Shown here: piece by piece, positions 29,221-37,919 of the stretch
Layout: the number at the start of each line of letters is the position of its first letter
Position numbering within the stretch: the stretch's first letter is position 1
NCBI GenBank assembly: GCA_947588655.1
Contig: CANPYS010000017.1
Location: 1-38,895, forward strand
DNA length: 38,895 nucleotides
Origin: an uncultured Alphaproteobacteria bacterium
Lineage (GTDB): Bacteria; Pseudomonadota; Alphaproteobacteria; RF32; CAG-239
Reading direction: 5' to 3'
Notes under the pieces: model-generated
What the model was told of the DNA's origin: nothing
What the model saw: the letters and a program-made list of their open reading frames with translations, nothing else
Databases searched by the model: none
Program-made: the position numbers and the translations under genes

Positions 29221-29334
29221 TTACCGTTCGGTAATATTTTTGGCTATCTTCGTCTTGCCTTATAAAAATGTTACCTATCGGTAAGATTTTTGTTGATTTT
29301 TTATAAAATAGGTGCTAATCTTACCAAGAGGTAA
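29221..29334. promoter_or_regulatory. Three TTACC-N4-GGTAA operators upstream of hipB
   Basis: TTACCGTTCGGTAA (29221-29234), TTACCTATCGGTAA (29271-29284), TTACCAAGAGGTAA (29321-29334). Confidence 0.85.
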
Positions 29335-29339
29335 GAAAA

Positions 29340-29555
29340 ATGAAGATACGAGATTCAAAAAGTTTTGGCAAAGCCATAAAAGAATATAGAAAAAAACAAG
29401 GATTAACACAAATTCAGTTATCTGCAGTAGCGAATGTCAGTCCGCGATTTATAGGTGAGCTGGAAAGAGGAAAGCCTACGATAGAATTGGAAAAAGCACT
29501 GTATGTGGCATGGATTTTAGGGCTAAATTTAAGCGTTGCAGATATTGAGGAGTAA
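29340..29555 (+). CDS. HipB-like XRE family antitoxin
   Basis: GKAIKEYRKKQGLTQIQLSAVANVSPRFIGELERGKPT HTH. Confidence 0.92.
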   Translation: MKIRDSKSFGKAIKEYRKKQGLTQIQLSAVANVSPRFIGELERGKPTIELEKALYVAWILGLNLSVADIEE

Positions 29556-29558
29556 TTC

Positions 29559-30797
29559 ATGGTAAGAAGATTGAATGTATATTTATATGGTCAAAAAGCA
29601 GGAATTTTATCCGAAGATTCATTAGGTCGTCTAGAATTTCAGTACGAAGATGATGCTCCCCCTTTGTCTGTCAGAATGCCTGTGCGTAAAACGATATATG
29701 AACCGATTTATGCAGAACCATTTTTTGATAATTTGACTCCTGAGGGAGATGCTTTAAGCCTTATTTCTAAAAATTTTCACATCTCTGAAGAAAATACCTT
29801 TTCTATATTAAATCAAATAGGCGGTGATTGTGCAGGAGCTGTTTCTTTATATTCAGATGAGCCAAAAATTTATATAGATACCCCATTGAAAGAGATTGAT
29901 CATGTACTGCTTTCAAAAATTATAGATAATTTACCGACAAATCCTTTATTAACAGGCATGGAAAATGCACCGCGTTTATCTCTGGCCGGAGCGCAATCGA
30001 AATTTGCTGTTTATAAAGCAGGTGATGGCAAATATTACCGTTCTGATGATGAACATCCAACAACCCATATTATCAAAATTACCAATAAGCATTTTAATGG
30101 TCTTCTTGAAAATGAGCTGTTTTGTATGACATTGGCAAAAAAATTCTTTAATGACGCAATAAATGTAGAACTGAAAATTGTTGATGGAAGAAAATATCTG
30201 GAAATTGATCGTTATGATCGAAAATCATTGAACGGGAAGATTGAGCGTATTCATCAAGAAGATTTTTGCCAAGTGTTAGGATATTTGAGTCGTAAAAAAT
30301 ATCAATCTGACGGCGGGCCGAAATTGCCGCAAATATATAGTGCTATCACACAGTACTCTAGTCAAAAAGCAACAGACGGATATAAATTTATAAAGCTTCT
30401 GATTTTTAATTATCTGGTCGGTAATACAGATGCTCATGCTAAAAATTTTTCTTTTATACATTTGGATAAAAATAATAAGGTCATTTTATCTCCGGCGTAT
30501 GATTTGGTATCCGTTGATGTGTATCCTAGAAAAATTGTAAGTCATGATATTGCAATGACTATAAATGGTAAAGGCACTTATGATTCTCTTCATAAAAAGG
30601 ATTGGATAGCTCTTTTTACACAATTGCACCTGAATGCTACAAGCATGATGAAAGAAATGAAAAGAACTTTTTTAAATATTATAGAAGACAGTCATGTTTT
30701 GGCCGATCAACTTAATAAAAACGAGCTTACTTCATCTGATATTTATGAAAAAATACTGAAAAATATTGAAAAAAGATATAATACACTATTTGAATGA
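29559..30797 (+). CDS. HipA family serine/threonine kinase toxin
   Basis: LSLAGAQSKFAV, LVGNTDAHAKNFSF, LSPAYDLVS motifs. Confidence 0.95.
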   Translation: MVRRLNVYLYGQKAGILSEDSLGRLEFQYEDDAPPLSVRMPVRKTIYEPIYAEPFFDNLTPEGDALSLISKNFHISEENTFSILNQIGGDCAGAVSLYSDEPKIYIDTPLKEIDHVLLSKIIDNLPTNPLLTGMENAPRLSLAGAQSKFAVYKAGDGKYYRSDDEHPTTHIIKITNKHFNGLLENELFCMTLAKKFFNDAINVELKIVDGRKYLEIDRYDRKSLNGKIERIHQEDFCQVLGYLSRKKYQSDGGPKLPQIYSAITQYSSQKATDGYKFIKLLIFNYLVGNTDAHAKNFSFIHLDKNNKVILSPAYDLVSVDVYPRKIVSHDIAMTINGKGTYDSLHKKDWIALFTQLHLNATSMMKEMKRTFLNIIEDSHVLADQLNKNELTSSDIYEKILKNIEKRYNTLFE

Positions 30798-30978
30798 TGT
30801 ATTTAAATGCATAAGACGTAAAATCAGCTACAATGGTTGTAATATTGAGTTTCAATTGATAAAAGTCTATATTTTATAAGGTTATTTCAATCTTCCGCGA
30901 AAAATGAGTGGCTGTTCACACTGGGTGGAAAATCAACCCTCTAGGTAAAAATATGGTTTGTAAAAATTGAGGAAGTCC

Positions 30979-31007
30979 TTGTGTTTTCAGGGTTATATCG
31001 CTATAAT
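30979..31007 (+). promoter_or_regulatory. Candidate sigma70-type promoter
   Basis: TTGTGT, 17-nt spacer, TATAAT. Confidence 0.6.
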
Positions 31008-31013
31008 ATGTCT

Positions 31014-31106
31014 AAATGAAAGTGAGGCGGTATCAAAGTAGGGATTTTCCCTAGATGTCGCCGACCACTAAAAAAGCCACCTCTATGGTGGCTTTTTTAG
31101 TGGTCA
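31014..31106 (+). ncRNA. Candidate structured small RNA
   Basis: Downstream of the TATAAT promoter; hairpin TAGGGATTTTCCCTA inside GGCG/CGCC closing stem, then 17-bp perfect terminator CCACTAAAAAAGCCACC/GGTGGCTTTTTTAGTGG. Confidence 0.5.
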
Positions 31107-31143
31107 TTTACCAGATTTCTTGAACCAGCGACCTCGGGAGAGG

Positions 31144-31194
31144 CACTGTTCTTAAAAAATTTGCCATTGGAGCGGCAGATTTTTAAGAACAGTG
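31144..31194. repeat. Long hairpin
   Basis: CACTGTTCTTAAAAA ... TTTTTAAGAACAGTG with inner TTTGCC/GGCAGA pairing. Confidence 0.8.
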
Positions 31195-31337
31195 GATAGC
31201 GGTTGTCGGCGCGCGAGGAGCGAGCGCGAACGAACAAGCCTAAAACCGCTTTGACCGAAGCGTAGTTACGCCGCAGACGATTTGTCGGCGGCAGCGTTAC
31301 GGAGCAAGAGTGTATGTTCAAGTCCAGTCAATCCGAC

Positions 31338-31767
31338 CAAAAGTCGTATAACGGCACATCTAAAGGCACTTTGGTGGGTCTCGGAAAATTTATGTACCTC
31401 TTTGGTCTTACTTATAAGGGTTGCCAGAAATGGCAACCCTAACTCGTTTCGGTCTTGCTCGTAAGTTTTGCGTTAAGCGCAAAACTAACTTGCTTCGGTC
31501 ACTGCTCTGTAACGCTTGCTTTGGCGCTTATCAGCGCCTTGCAAGCTAACACTCGCGTTATATCGCCTAAAAAACAACAACTTTTGTTGTTTTTATAGGC
31601 TCTACTTGCTTTGTAAAACCTGCCACGGTCGCTATTGCTCCCTTGCAGTTTTAACAAAGCTACGTCGCTTGTGGTAAAAACAACCCGCTGGGGTTGTTTT
31701 TATCCTCGCGCACTAAAAATTTCCTCACCCTTAAAGTGCCTTTATTTGTACCATTCTCCGACTTTTG
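31338..31767. repeat. ~430-bp element with 35-bp terminal inverted repeats and internal hairpin array
   Basis: 31338-31372 matches the reverse complement of 31733-31767 at 29/35 positions; interior lacks convincing ORFs. Confidence 0.65.
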
Positions 31768-31911
31768 GGCCCCTAAATATTTAAGCAGAGGGACTTTCGG
31801 CGTATTTGCGTAGGTATTTCATATTTTGTCTCTTGGGTGGCTTTTTTTAGTTGACTTCATTATTGCTCATTATTAAAATTAAACGTATTGAAATCTGCAG
31901 AAAGGGACTCT

Positions 31912-32963
31912 ATGAAAAGACTATATTCAATTGAGTGGCTTAGAATTTGGTTTACTGCTTTAATTATTCTTTGTCATACTGCATATTATAACTTAATAAC
32001 GAATTTTTTTCATGGTCATAGTGTGTTAAGTGGTTCAACTTATACCGATGTATTTTTTCTAATAAGCGGATTTTTTATCTTTATATCATTGCAGAATGCA
32101 AAGGATGAGTCAATTATTCAAGTAATTAAGCATAGATGTTTACGTCTTTTACCCGCTTTGTGGCTTTATAAAATATTATGTGTTATTTTATTGTCGTATA
32201 AATTTAAATATTTACCAACAGATTTGATAATGTTTAATAAAAATGTTGGGATTGATGTTCAGACAAATACACATATTATTTGGTTTGTTGATGTTTTATT
32301 TTGGGTTAATATTTTTTATATTACACTTTATTTTTCTTGTAAAAATAAAATTCATTTTTTCTTTCTAACAACTTTAATAATGTATTTTTCTTTAGTTATC
32401 TTATTTAGCCACGATAATATCAATTTTCATTTTCAAATGGCAACAATTTATTTAGATGGAGGTGTTCTAAGAGGGTTGGCTTTTGTTGGTTTAGGGATTA
32501 TAGTAGCTTCATTGCCCAAATGCCCTACCTTGTCTTCCCCCCCCCCTCACACACACAACTAAAAAAAGATACGTATAAAAAAGTTACAAGTATAGCTATT
32601 TTGATCTTAGAGATCTTTATAACTTTTATGGTCTTTTTTTATCCGATGCTGACTGATTTGAATAAAGGAAAAGCTTTAAATTATATTTTATGGTCTGCCT
32701 TATTCTTATATTTGATGAGATATGAATATGGTGCTTTTTCTAAAATCTTTAATTCTCAAAATAAACTGTCTTTTTTGTCGGAAATATGTTATGAAACGTA
32801 CATCTTTCAGTTTTTTGCGATAACAGTTATTGAAAAATATTTTTCTTTTCTTCCGATAATTTTTCAAATTTTGTTCATTTTGATTTTGTCTTTTGTGATT
32901 GGAAAAATTGTACATGAAATAGTCAAAGTTATTTTTAAAATGCTGATATCTAAAAAAGTTTGA
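31912..32963 (+). pseudogene. Acyltransferase family 3 membrane protein, split at a C10/(CA)5 tract (frameshifted or phase-OFF)
   Basis: ORF 31888-32562 (N-terminal AT3: YSIEWLRIWFTALIILCHT) and ORF 32520-32963 (C-terminal TM region) in different frames joined at C10 (32537-32546). Confidence 0.8.
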
Positions 32964-32985
32964 AATTTTAAGTTTTCTAACAAAT

Positions 32986-33014
32986 AAAAAAGCCACCTAA
33001 AGGTGGCTTTTTTA
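32986..33014. terminator. Bidirectional terminator
   Basis: AAAAAAGCCACC-TAAA-GGTGGCTTTTTT between convergent genes. Confidence 0.85.
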
Positions 33015-33512
33015 TAAGAGGCCTTTGGCATGAGCCAAAGATTTTGCTACAGCCCAAAATCCGTGAAGTTTTTCGTAAGATTTAATTAAGGCTGTGTTTC
33101 CAGATTCCACAAGCGCTATTTGCGCGGTTTCCTCCAAGTTACGCTTTGAAATGTAAAATTGAATCAATTTTACATTTTTTTGATGAATGAGCGCAACTTC
33201 TGCTTCAGGACTTAAAGCATTCACGTCAATGTAAGCCTTGATGATTTCGCTTTCGGGGCGTTTTATGAGCCTTGTTTCCGCTTTTGGCCAAAGTTTGTGA
33301 CGCAAAACATAGTCCATAAGCAAATTTGGGGCTGCAATGTCAATGAAAAACATTTCATTCAAAGGACGAAATGCGTTGTCCTTGTAGTAAGTTTTCATTT
33401 CAACCTTTGAGCCGGAATTAATCAAGTCGCGCTCTTGCTTAAAAGGTAAATTTTTTTCCATAATAACTAATTTAATAATATTTTGTGCAAACATTTTATA
33501 TCTTTCTTTCAA
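33012..33512 (-). CDS. Hypothetical alpha-repeat protein
   Basis: Internal repeats of the type xAExxLIxxxxxxxIKxYIxxxxL (e.g. EAEVALIHQKNVKLIQFYISKRNL). Confidence 0.65.
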   Translation of the reverse strand: MKERYKMFAQNIIKLVIMEKNLPFKQERDLINSGSKVEMKTYYKDNAFRPLNEMFFIDIAAPNLLMDYVLRHKLWPKAETRLIKRPESEIIKAYIDVNALSPEAEVALIHQKNVKLIQFYISKRNLEETAQIALVESGNTALIKSYEKLHGFWAVAKSLAHAKGLL

Positions 33513-33616
33513 AATGTCAAGAACACATTAAAAATTTGTGTGTGATCTCATAATTGCATTGCAAATGTTTTTTTAGTTGTTATGCTACTAATGTGTTTTA
33601 TTTTGAAAGATTTTTT

Positions 33617-35503
33617 ATGCCTACGGTTTCGGTTATTGTTCCGGTTTATAAAGTTGAAAAGTATTTGCCTAGATGCTTGGAAAGCGTTTTGGTACAAACT
33701 TTTACTGATTTTGAGCTGATTTGTATTAACGATGGTTCGCCTGATTCTTGCTTGCAAATATTAGAAAGTTATGCTCAAAGAGATAAGCGTATTAAGGTCT
33801 TTTCGCAAGAAAATCAAGGACTCTCCATGGCCAGAAACAACGGTCTAAAACAAGCTTCCGGTCAGTATATTTATTTTTTGGATTCTGATGATTATATTCA
33901 TCCGCAGTGTTTGGAAATCGCTATTTATTTTGCAAAACAGTATCAGGCGGATTTAATTAGCTTTGACTTTGTTAAAGGTTCAAATGACAAAATTTTGCAT
34001 AATCAATATCAATTGGATAAAATTCCTTTTAAAATAACAGATTCTCCTGTTTTTCTTGGAACAAGCAAAAAAACTTGGCGGATAGCTTTTAATTCTTGGA
34101 GCAAGCTTTTCAAACGAGAAATTCTTGATGGAATAGATTTTATTGGAGGCATTCATTTTGAAGATTATCCTCATACGCTTGCTGTCTTGTCAAAAAAGCC
34201 TTTAACCGTTGTTCTTAAAGCCTCGTTGTATTTTTATACTTTGAATGAAAATTCCATTTCGCATCAAAAAGTAAATCCGTCTCAGATTCGTGATTATCAT
34301 ATTGGTGTTCGTTCTGTTTTTGAAAAGTATGCTTCTCCTCAACTCGTTAGGGAGCGTATTTTTTTGAGGAAACACTTTTTGTGGCGAATTTTAAAGCATC
34401 AGTTTAAACTTTGTCAGTGGGCAGATTCTGAAAATAGGTTGCAGATGTTTACACAGTTTGCAACGGAATTAAGAGATTTAGTCGCGCAAAATTTGCTTTC
34501 ATGGCACAATCAGCATCTTATAACATATTGGGCTTATCGGAAAATTATGAAAGATTTCCCTCAAAATGCAACAGATAGCCCCAAAGCAAAGCCTTTCCGT
34601 GTGGCGATTTTTGCTTCTTATGATTCGGAAGGTAAAATACATGATTATGTGTTGAATTATATTCAAAAATTAAAGCAGGTCTGTCAAAAAATTGTTTTTG
34701 TAGCAGATAATGAGGCTGTTGATCTTGAACAGAAAAAACTTGACGGTTTAGTAGAATTTAAGCAATTTCATCGTCATGGAGAATATGATTTTGGTAGTTA
34801 TAAAATTGGTTACGAGTGGCTTTTGAAACAAGAGTGGGTTAATCAGGTTGATGAGCTTGTTATCTGTAACGATTCTTGTTTTACAGTTGGCTCAATTAAA
34901 CCTTTATTTGATATGATGTCTTTTAGCAGGTGCGATTTTTGGGGCATGACACTTGCGAATACTAGAAAGCCACATTTGCAATCTTTTTTCTTGGTTTTTA
35001 AAAAAAATGTTTTTCATTCAGTAGAGTTTAAAGATTTTATAAAATCAATTAAGTCTCAAAAAAGAGTCTTAGATGTTATTCTTAACTATGAAATCCCTTT
35101 GAAAGCTCTGTTGGAAAAAGCAGGCTTTAGAGGAACAGGTTATATTCAGAATTTAAAATCGCCCCATCAACGACCTTTAACGACACTGAGCAAAGGTATG
35201 CCTCTTGTAAAGAAAAAATGCTTTTTAAAGCCAAAGATTTCATTAGAAGAAACTTCTTTGGAGGGGGTCGGGAGATTGTTATGGAAAATCAAAAAAATTT
35301 CAAGAACAGATTATGATTCTATATTATCTTTTCTGAAGGAATCGCCTTTTTGGTTAACTTTACGTATTTTTTGCTGCTTTTATTTCATTAAAATTAGACG
35401 CTTTTTTTATTTTAGGAAAATGAAAGAAAATGGCGATATTGTATTTAAGATTTTCAAAATTCCGGTTTATCGTTTGAAAATAAAGCAAAAAAAAGGAATT
35501 TAA
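33617..35503 (+). CDS. GT2 glycosyltransferase fused to rhamnan synthesis F-like domain
   Basis: VSVIVPVYKVEKYLPRCLESVLVQTFTDFELICINDGSPD (GT2) and RgpF-like C-terminal half (HGEYDFGSYKIGYEWLL). Confidence 0.9.
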   Translation: MPTVSVIVPVYKVEKYLPRCLESVLVQTFTDFELICINDGSPDSCLQILESYAQRDKRIKVFSQENQGLSMARNNGLKQASGQYIYFLDSDDYIHPQCLEIAIYFAKQYQADLISFDFVKGSNDKILHNQYQLDKIPFKITDSPVFLGTSKKTWRIAFNSWSKLFKREILDGIDFIGGIHFEDYPHTLAVLSKKPLTVVLKASLYFYTLNENSISHQKVNPSQIRDYHIGVRSVFEKYASPQLVRERIFLRKHFLWRILKHQFKLCQWADSENRLQMFTQFATELRDLVAQNLLSWHNQHLITYWAYRKIMKDFPQNATDSPKAKPFRVAIFASYDSEGKIHDYVLNYIQKLKQVCQKIVFVADNEAVDLEQKKLDGLVEFKQFHRHGEYDFGSYKIGYEWLLKQEWVNQVDELVICNDSCFTVGSIKPLFDMMSFSRCDFWGMTLANTRKPHLQSFFLVFKKNVFHSVEFKDFIKSIKSQKRVLDVILNYEIPLKALLEKAGFRGTGYIQNLKSPHQRPLTTLSKGMPLVKKKCFLKPKISLEETSLEGVGRLLWKIKKISRTDYDSILSFLKESPFWLTLRIFCCFYFIKIRRFFYFRKMKENGDIVFKIFKIPVYRLKIKQKKGI

Positions 35504-35964
35504 TGTTTGTTGCTTTCTGTGATAGTCATTTAGGGAAGCTGACGCTTTTGGAAGAAAATGAGGCGCTTTGTGGCTTGCGTTTTGGTGCTGATTGCCCGAA
35601 GTTTGCCGAGCTTTCCGTCACACCTTTGCTTTCAGAGGCGCAAAAACAACTTCAAGCTTATTTTGATAAGCGTCTTTTTGCCTTTCACTTGCCGCTTGTT
35701 TTTCACGGCACGCCTTTTCAAGAGCGCGTTTGGAACGAGCTTTTAAAAATTAAGTACGGCGAGGTTATCAGTTATCAGGAATTGGCGGCGCGGGTTGGTA
35801 ACTTTAAAGCTTGTCGCGCGGTCGGGCTTGCTAACAACCGCAACCCGATTGCCGTTATTGTGCCTTGTCATCGTGTGGTGGGGAAGTCGGGCGCGCTTAC
35901 GGGATATGCCGGTGGACTTCATATTAAACAATATCTTTTGTACTTGGAGCAAAATCATGGCTGA
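35503..35964 (+). CDS. ogt: Methylated-DNA--protein-cysteine methyltransferase
   Basis: Active site motif VIVPCHRVVG; TAATG overlap with preceding gene. Confidence 0.95.
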   Translation: MFVAFCDSHLGKLTLLEENEALCGLRFGADCPKFAELSVTPLLSEAQKQLQAYFDKRLFAFHLPLVFHGTPFQERVWNELLKIKYGEVISYQELAARVGNFKACRAVGLANNRNPIAVIVPCHRVVGKSGALTGYAGGLHIKQYLLYLEQNHG

Positions 35965-36796
35965 AAAATTGCATATCGGGTGCCACTTGTCAGCTTCCAA
36001 AGGCTTTTTAGCAATGGGGAAAGATGCCCTGAAAATCGGGGCGGATACGTTCCAGTTTTTTACACGCAATCCGCAGGGCGGGCGCGCGAAAGACTTGGAT
36101 CTTAAAGATCTTGAGGCTTTTCTTTTGCTTGCAGAAGAGCATCAATTTGCGCCGATTGTGGCGCATGCGCCTTACACGTTAAACCCGTGCTCGGATCATC
36201 CGCAAACCTTGGAATTTGCCGAAATGGTTTTTGAAGATGACCTGAAACGTTTGGCGTGTTTGTCGCATGTTTATTATAATTTTCATCCGGGAAGTCATGT
36301 CGGGCAGGGCGCCGAGAAGGGCATAGAGCTCATTGCAAATCTTTTGAACAAGGTCTTGAAATATGCCCAAAATACAACCGTTTTGTTGGAAACTATGTCC
36401 GGCAAAGGTAGTGAAGTCGGTGCGCGTTTTGAGGAGTTAAAAGCCATTTTGGATCGTGTAGACGAGCCTCAAAAAATGGGCGTGTGTTTGGATACGTGTC
36501 ATGTTTATTCAGCAGGTTATGATTTAGTTTCGGATTTAGAGGGCGTTTTGAAAGAGTTTGATACTGTGCTCGGCTTGGAAAAACTGAAAGCGATTCATCT
36601 TAATGATAGCAAAATGCCTTTTGCCTCGCATAAAGATCGGCATGAAAAAATCGGGCAGGGGACGCTTGGTGCGGAGGCGTTAGTGCGGCTTGTGAATCAC
36701 CCGAAATTAAAGGGGCTTCCGTTTATTTTGGAAACCCCGAACGAACTTGACGGTTGGCAAAAAGAAATTTCTTTTTTTAGGCAATCTTTTATTTGA
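35957..36796 (+). CDS. nfo: Deoxyribonuclease IV (AP endonuclease)
   Basis: LHIGCHLSASKGF, VAHAPYTLNPC, HPGSHVGQG, CLDTCHVYSAGYD, HLNDSK motifs; start ATG 35957. Confidence 0.95.
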   Translation: MAEKLHIGCHLSASKGFLAMGKDALKIGADTFQFFTRNPQGGRAKDLDLKDLEAFLLLAEEHQFAPIVAHAPYTLNPCSDHPQTLEFAEMVFEDDLKRLACLSHVYYNFHPGSHVGQGAEKGIELIANLLNKVLKYAQNTTVLLETMSGKGSEVGARFEELKAILDRVDEPQKMGVCLDTCHVYSAGYDLVSDLEGVLKEFDTVLGLEKLKAIHLNDSKMPFASHKDRHEKIGQGTLGAEALVRLVNHPKLKGLPFILETPNELDGWQKEISFFRQSFI

Positions 36797-37799
36797 ATTT
36801 GTATTCAAAAAAGTTGCCTAATTTCTTTGCTTTATATTTTATTTTCAGTCCGAAGATATTAATTATTCTGTATTTAAAAATAGTGGATTCCTTATCTTTT
36901 TTTAGCTGAGAAAATATAGAAAAACGTTTTTGCTTTTTTCTTTGTTTGCGTTCATTTATTTTCTCTATATACAGATTTTGTTGAACTAAAATAACATTTT
37001 CAAAATAGCGCAGATAAAATTCACCGTAATGCTTTTTTATAAAATGCTTGATTTTATTTAATTGATCAAGGGTTGGAAAATATGTCCAATGCAAGGCTAG
37101 AAGGTTAAAAACATTATAAATATTTTTAAGGCTTTCTTCATTTAGTCTGATAGCACCAATATTGTTAAAATAACCTCTTAATCCTTTAAAAGAGTCAGGT
37201 GAGGGAATGATTTTTTCGCCGTATATGGCGCTTATTAAGGTGTTATTTGTAAACTCGCTACCACGCTGAGGGCATATTTGTAAATTTGTATCATGAAAAA
37301 CAATTACAGCTTCCTTTTTTAAATAAGGAAAAATGCCCAAAGCATCAAGAATCTCACCAGGATTTGCATGAACGGTATCAATCAGAACTAAATCAACATT
37401 ATCACCTATTTTATCAATATAATCATAAATTGTTCCACCCGTTAAAAGAGTCCATTTCTTTTTTAAGTCGGGGAAGCTGTCCATCAAAAAGCCTGTAAGT
37501 TTGCCTTTCAAGGAATAACACTCTTTGTTCAAATCAACAGAATATAGGTGCGCATCATCTAAATTTTTAATAGCATTTAGGATAATGCCTGAAGAGCCAC
37601 CCTTTGAAACACCGATTTCTACAATCTTTTTAGGCTTTTCTCTTAAAATAAGCGAATTTAAAAAATTCCGGTCTTGATCGGTCATTTCAGAATATTGTGT
37701 ATAATTATGCTGGTTTGTCAGTTCATTTAAATATTTTATTTCTTTTTCTGTAGAAGTTATAAGAGTTGGTTCAAAATTCATGATTATATTTCCTTTCAT
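36789..37799 (-). CDS. Class I SAM-dependent methyltransferase
   Basis: KPKKIVEIGVSKGGSSGIIL motif I; VDLVLIDTVHA; convergent with nfo (8-bp overlap). Confidence 0.8.
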   Translation of the reverse strand: MKGNIIMNFEPTLITSTEKEIKYLNELTNQHNYTQYSEMTDQDRNFLNSLILREKPKKIVEIGVSKGGSSGIILNAIKNLDDAHLYSVDLNKECYSLKGKLTGFLMDSFPDLKKKWTLLTGGTIYDYIDKIGDNVDLVLIDTVHANPGEILDALGIFPYLKKEAVIVFHDTNLQICPQRGSEFTNNTLISAIYGEKIIPSPDSFKGLRGYFNNIGAIRLNEESLKNIYNVFNLLALHWTYFPTLDQLNKIKHFIKKHYGEFYLRYFENVILVQQNLYIEKINERKQRKKQKRFSIFSQLKKDKESTIFKYRIINIFGLKIKYKAKKLGNFFEYKFK

Positions 37800-37830
37800 C
37801 TAACAATTCCAAACTTCGCCGTTTTAGTGG

Positions 37831-37907
37831 CATTTGCGAAGGATTCAGGAAAAATTTAGCTATATTGTTGTCCTAGACTCTTCCACCTTTTGTGTGTCAG
37901 AGTGACG
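37831..37907. repeat. Dispersed repeat copy 1
   Basis: CATTTGCGAAGGATTCAGGA...GTTGTCCTAGACTCTTC...TCAGAGTGACG; aligns with 38349-38420. Confidence 0.75.
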
Positions 37908-37919
37908 TTTTAGTGAGTT

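Noticed and set aside
31097-31464. ORFs 31097-31321 (-) and 31282-31464 (+)
   Set aside because: Fall in the hairpin/repeat region; translations look non-protein-like.
31416-31600. Integron attC array
   Set aside because: Hairpins with variable stems suggested attC, but I could not place consistent RYYYAAC/GTTRRRY boxes at the ends, and no integron integrase or cassette ORFs are present.
33548-33757. Minus-strand ORF overlapping the glycosyltransferase start
   Set aside because: Shadow ORF, no RBS or domain.
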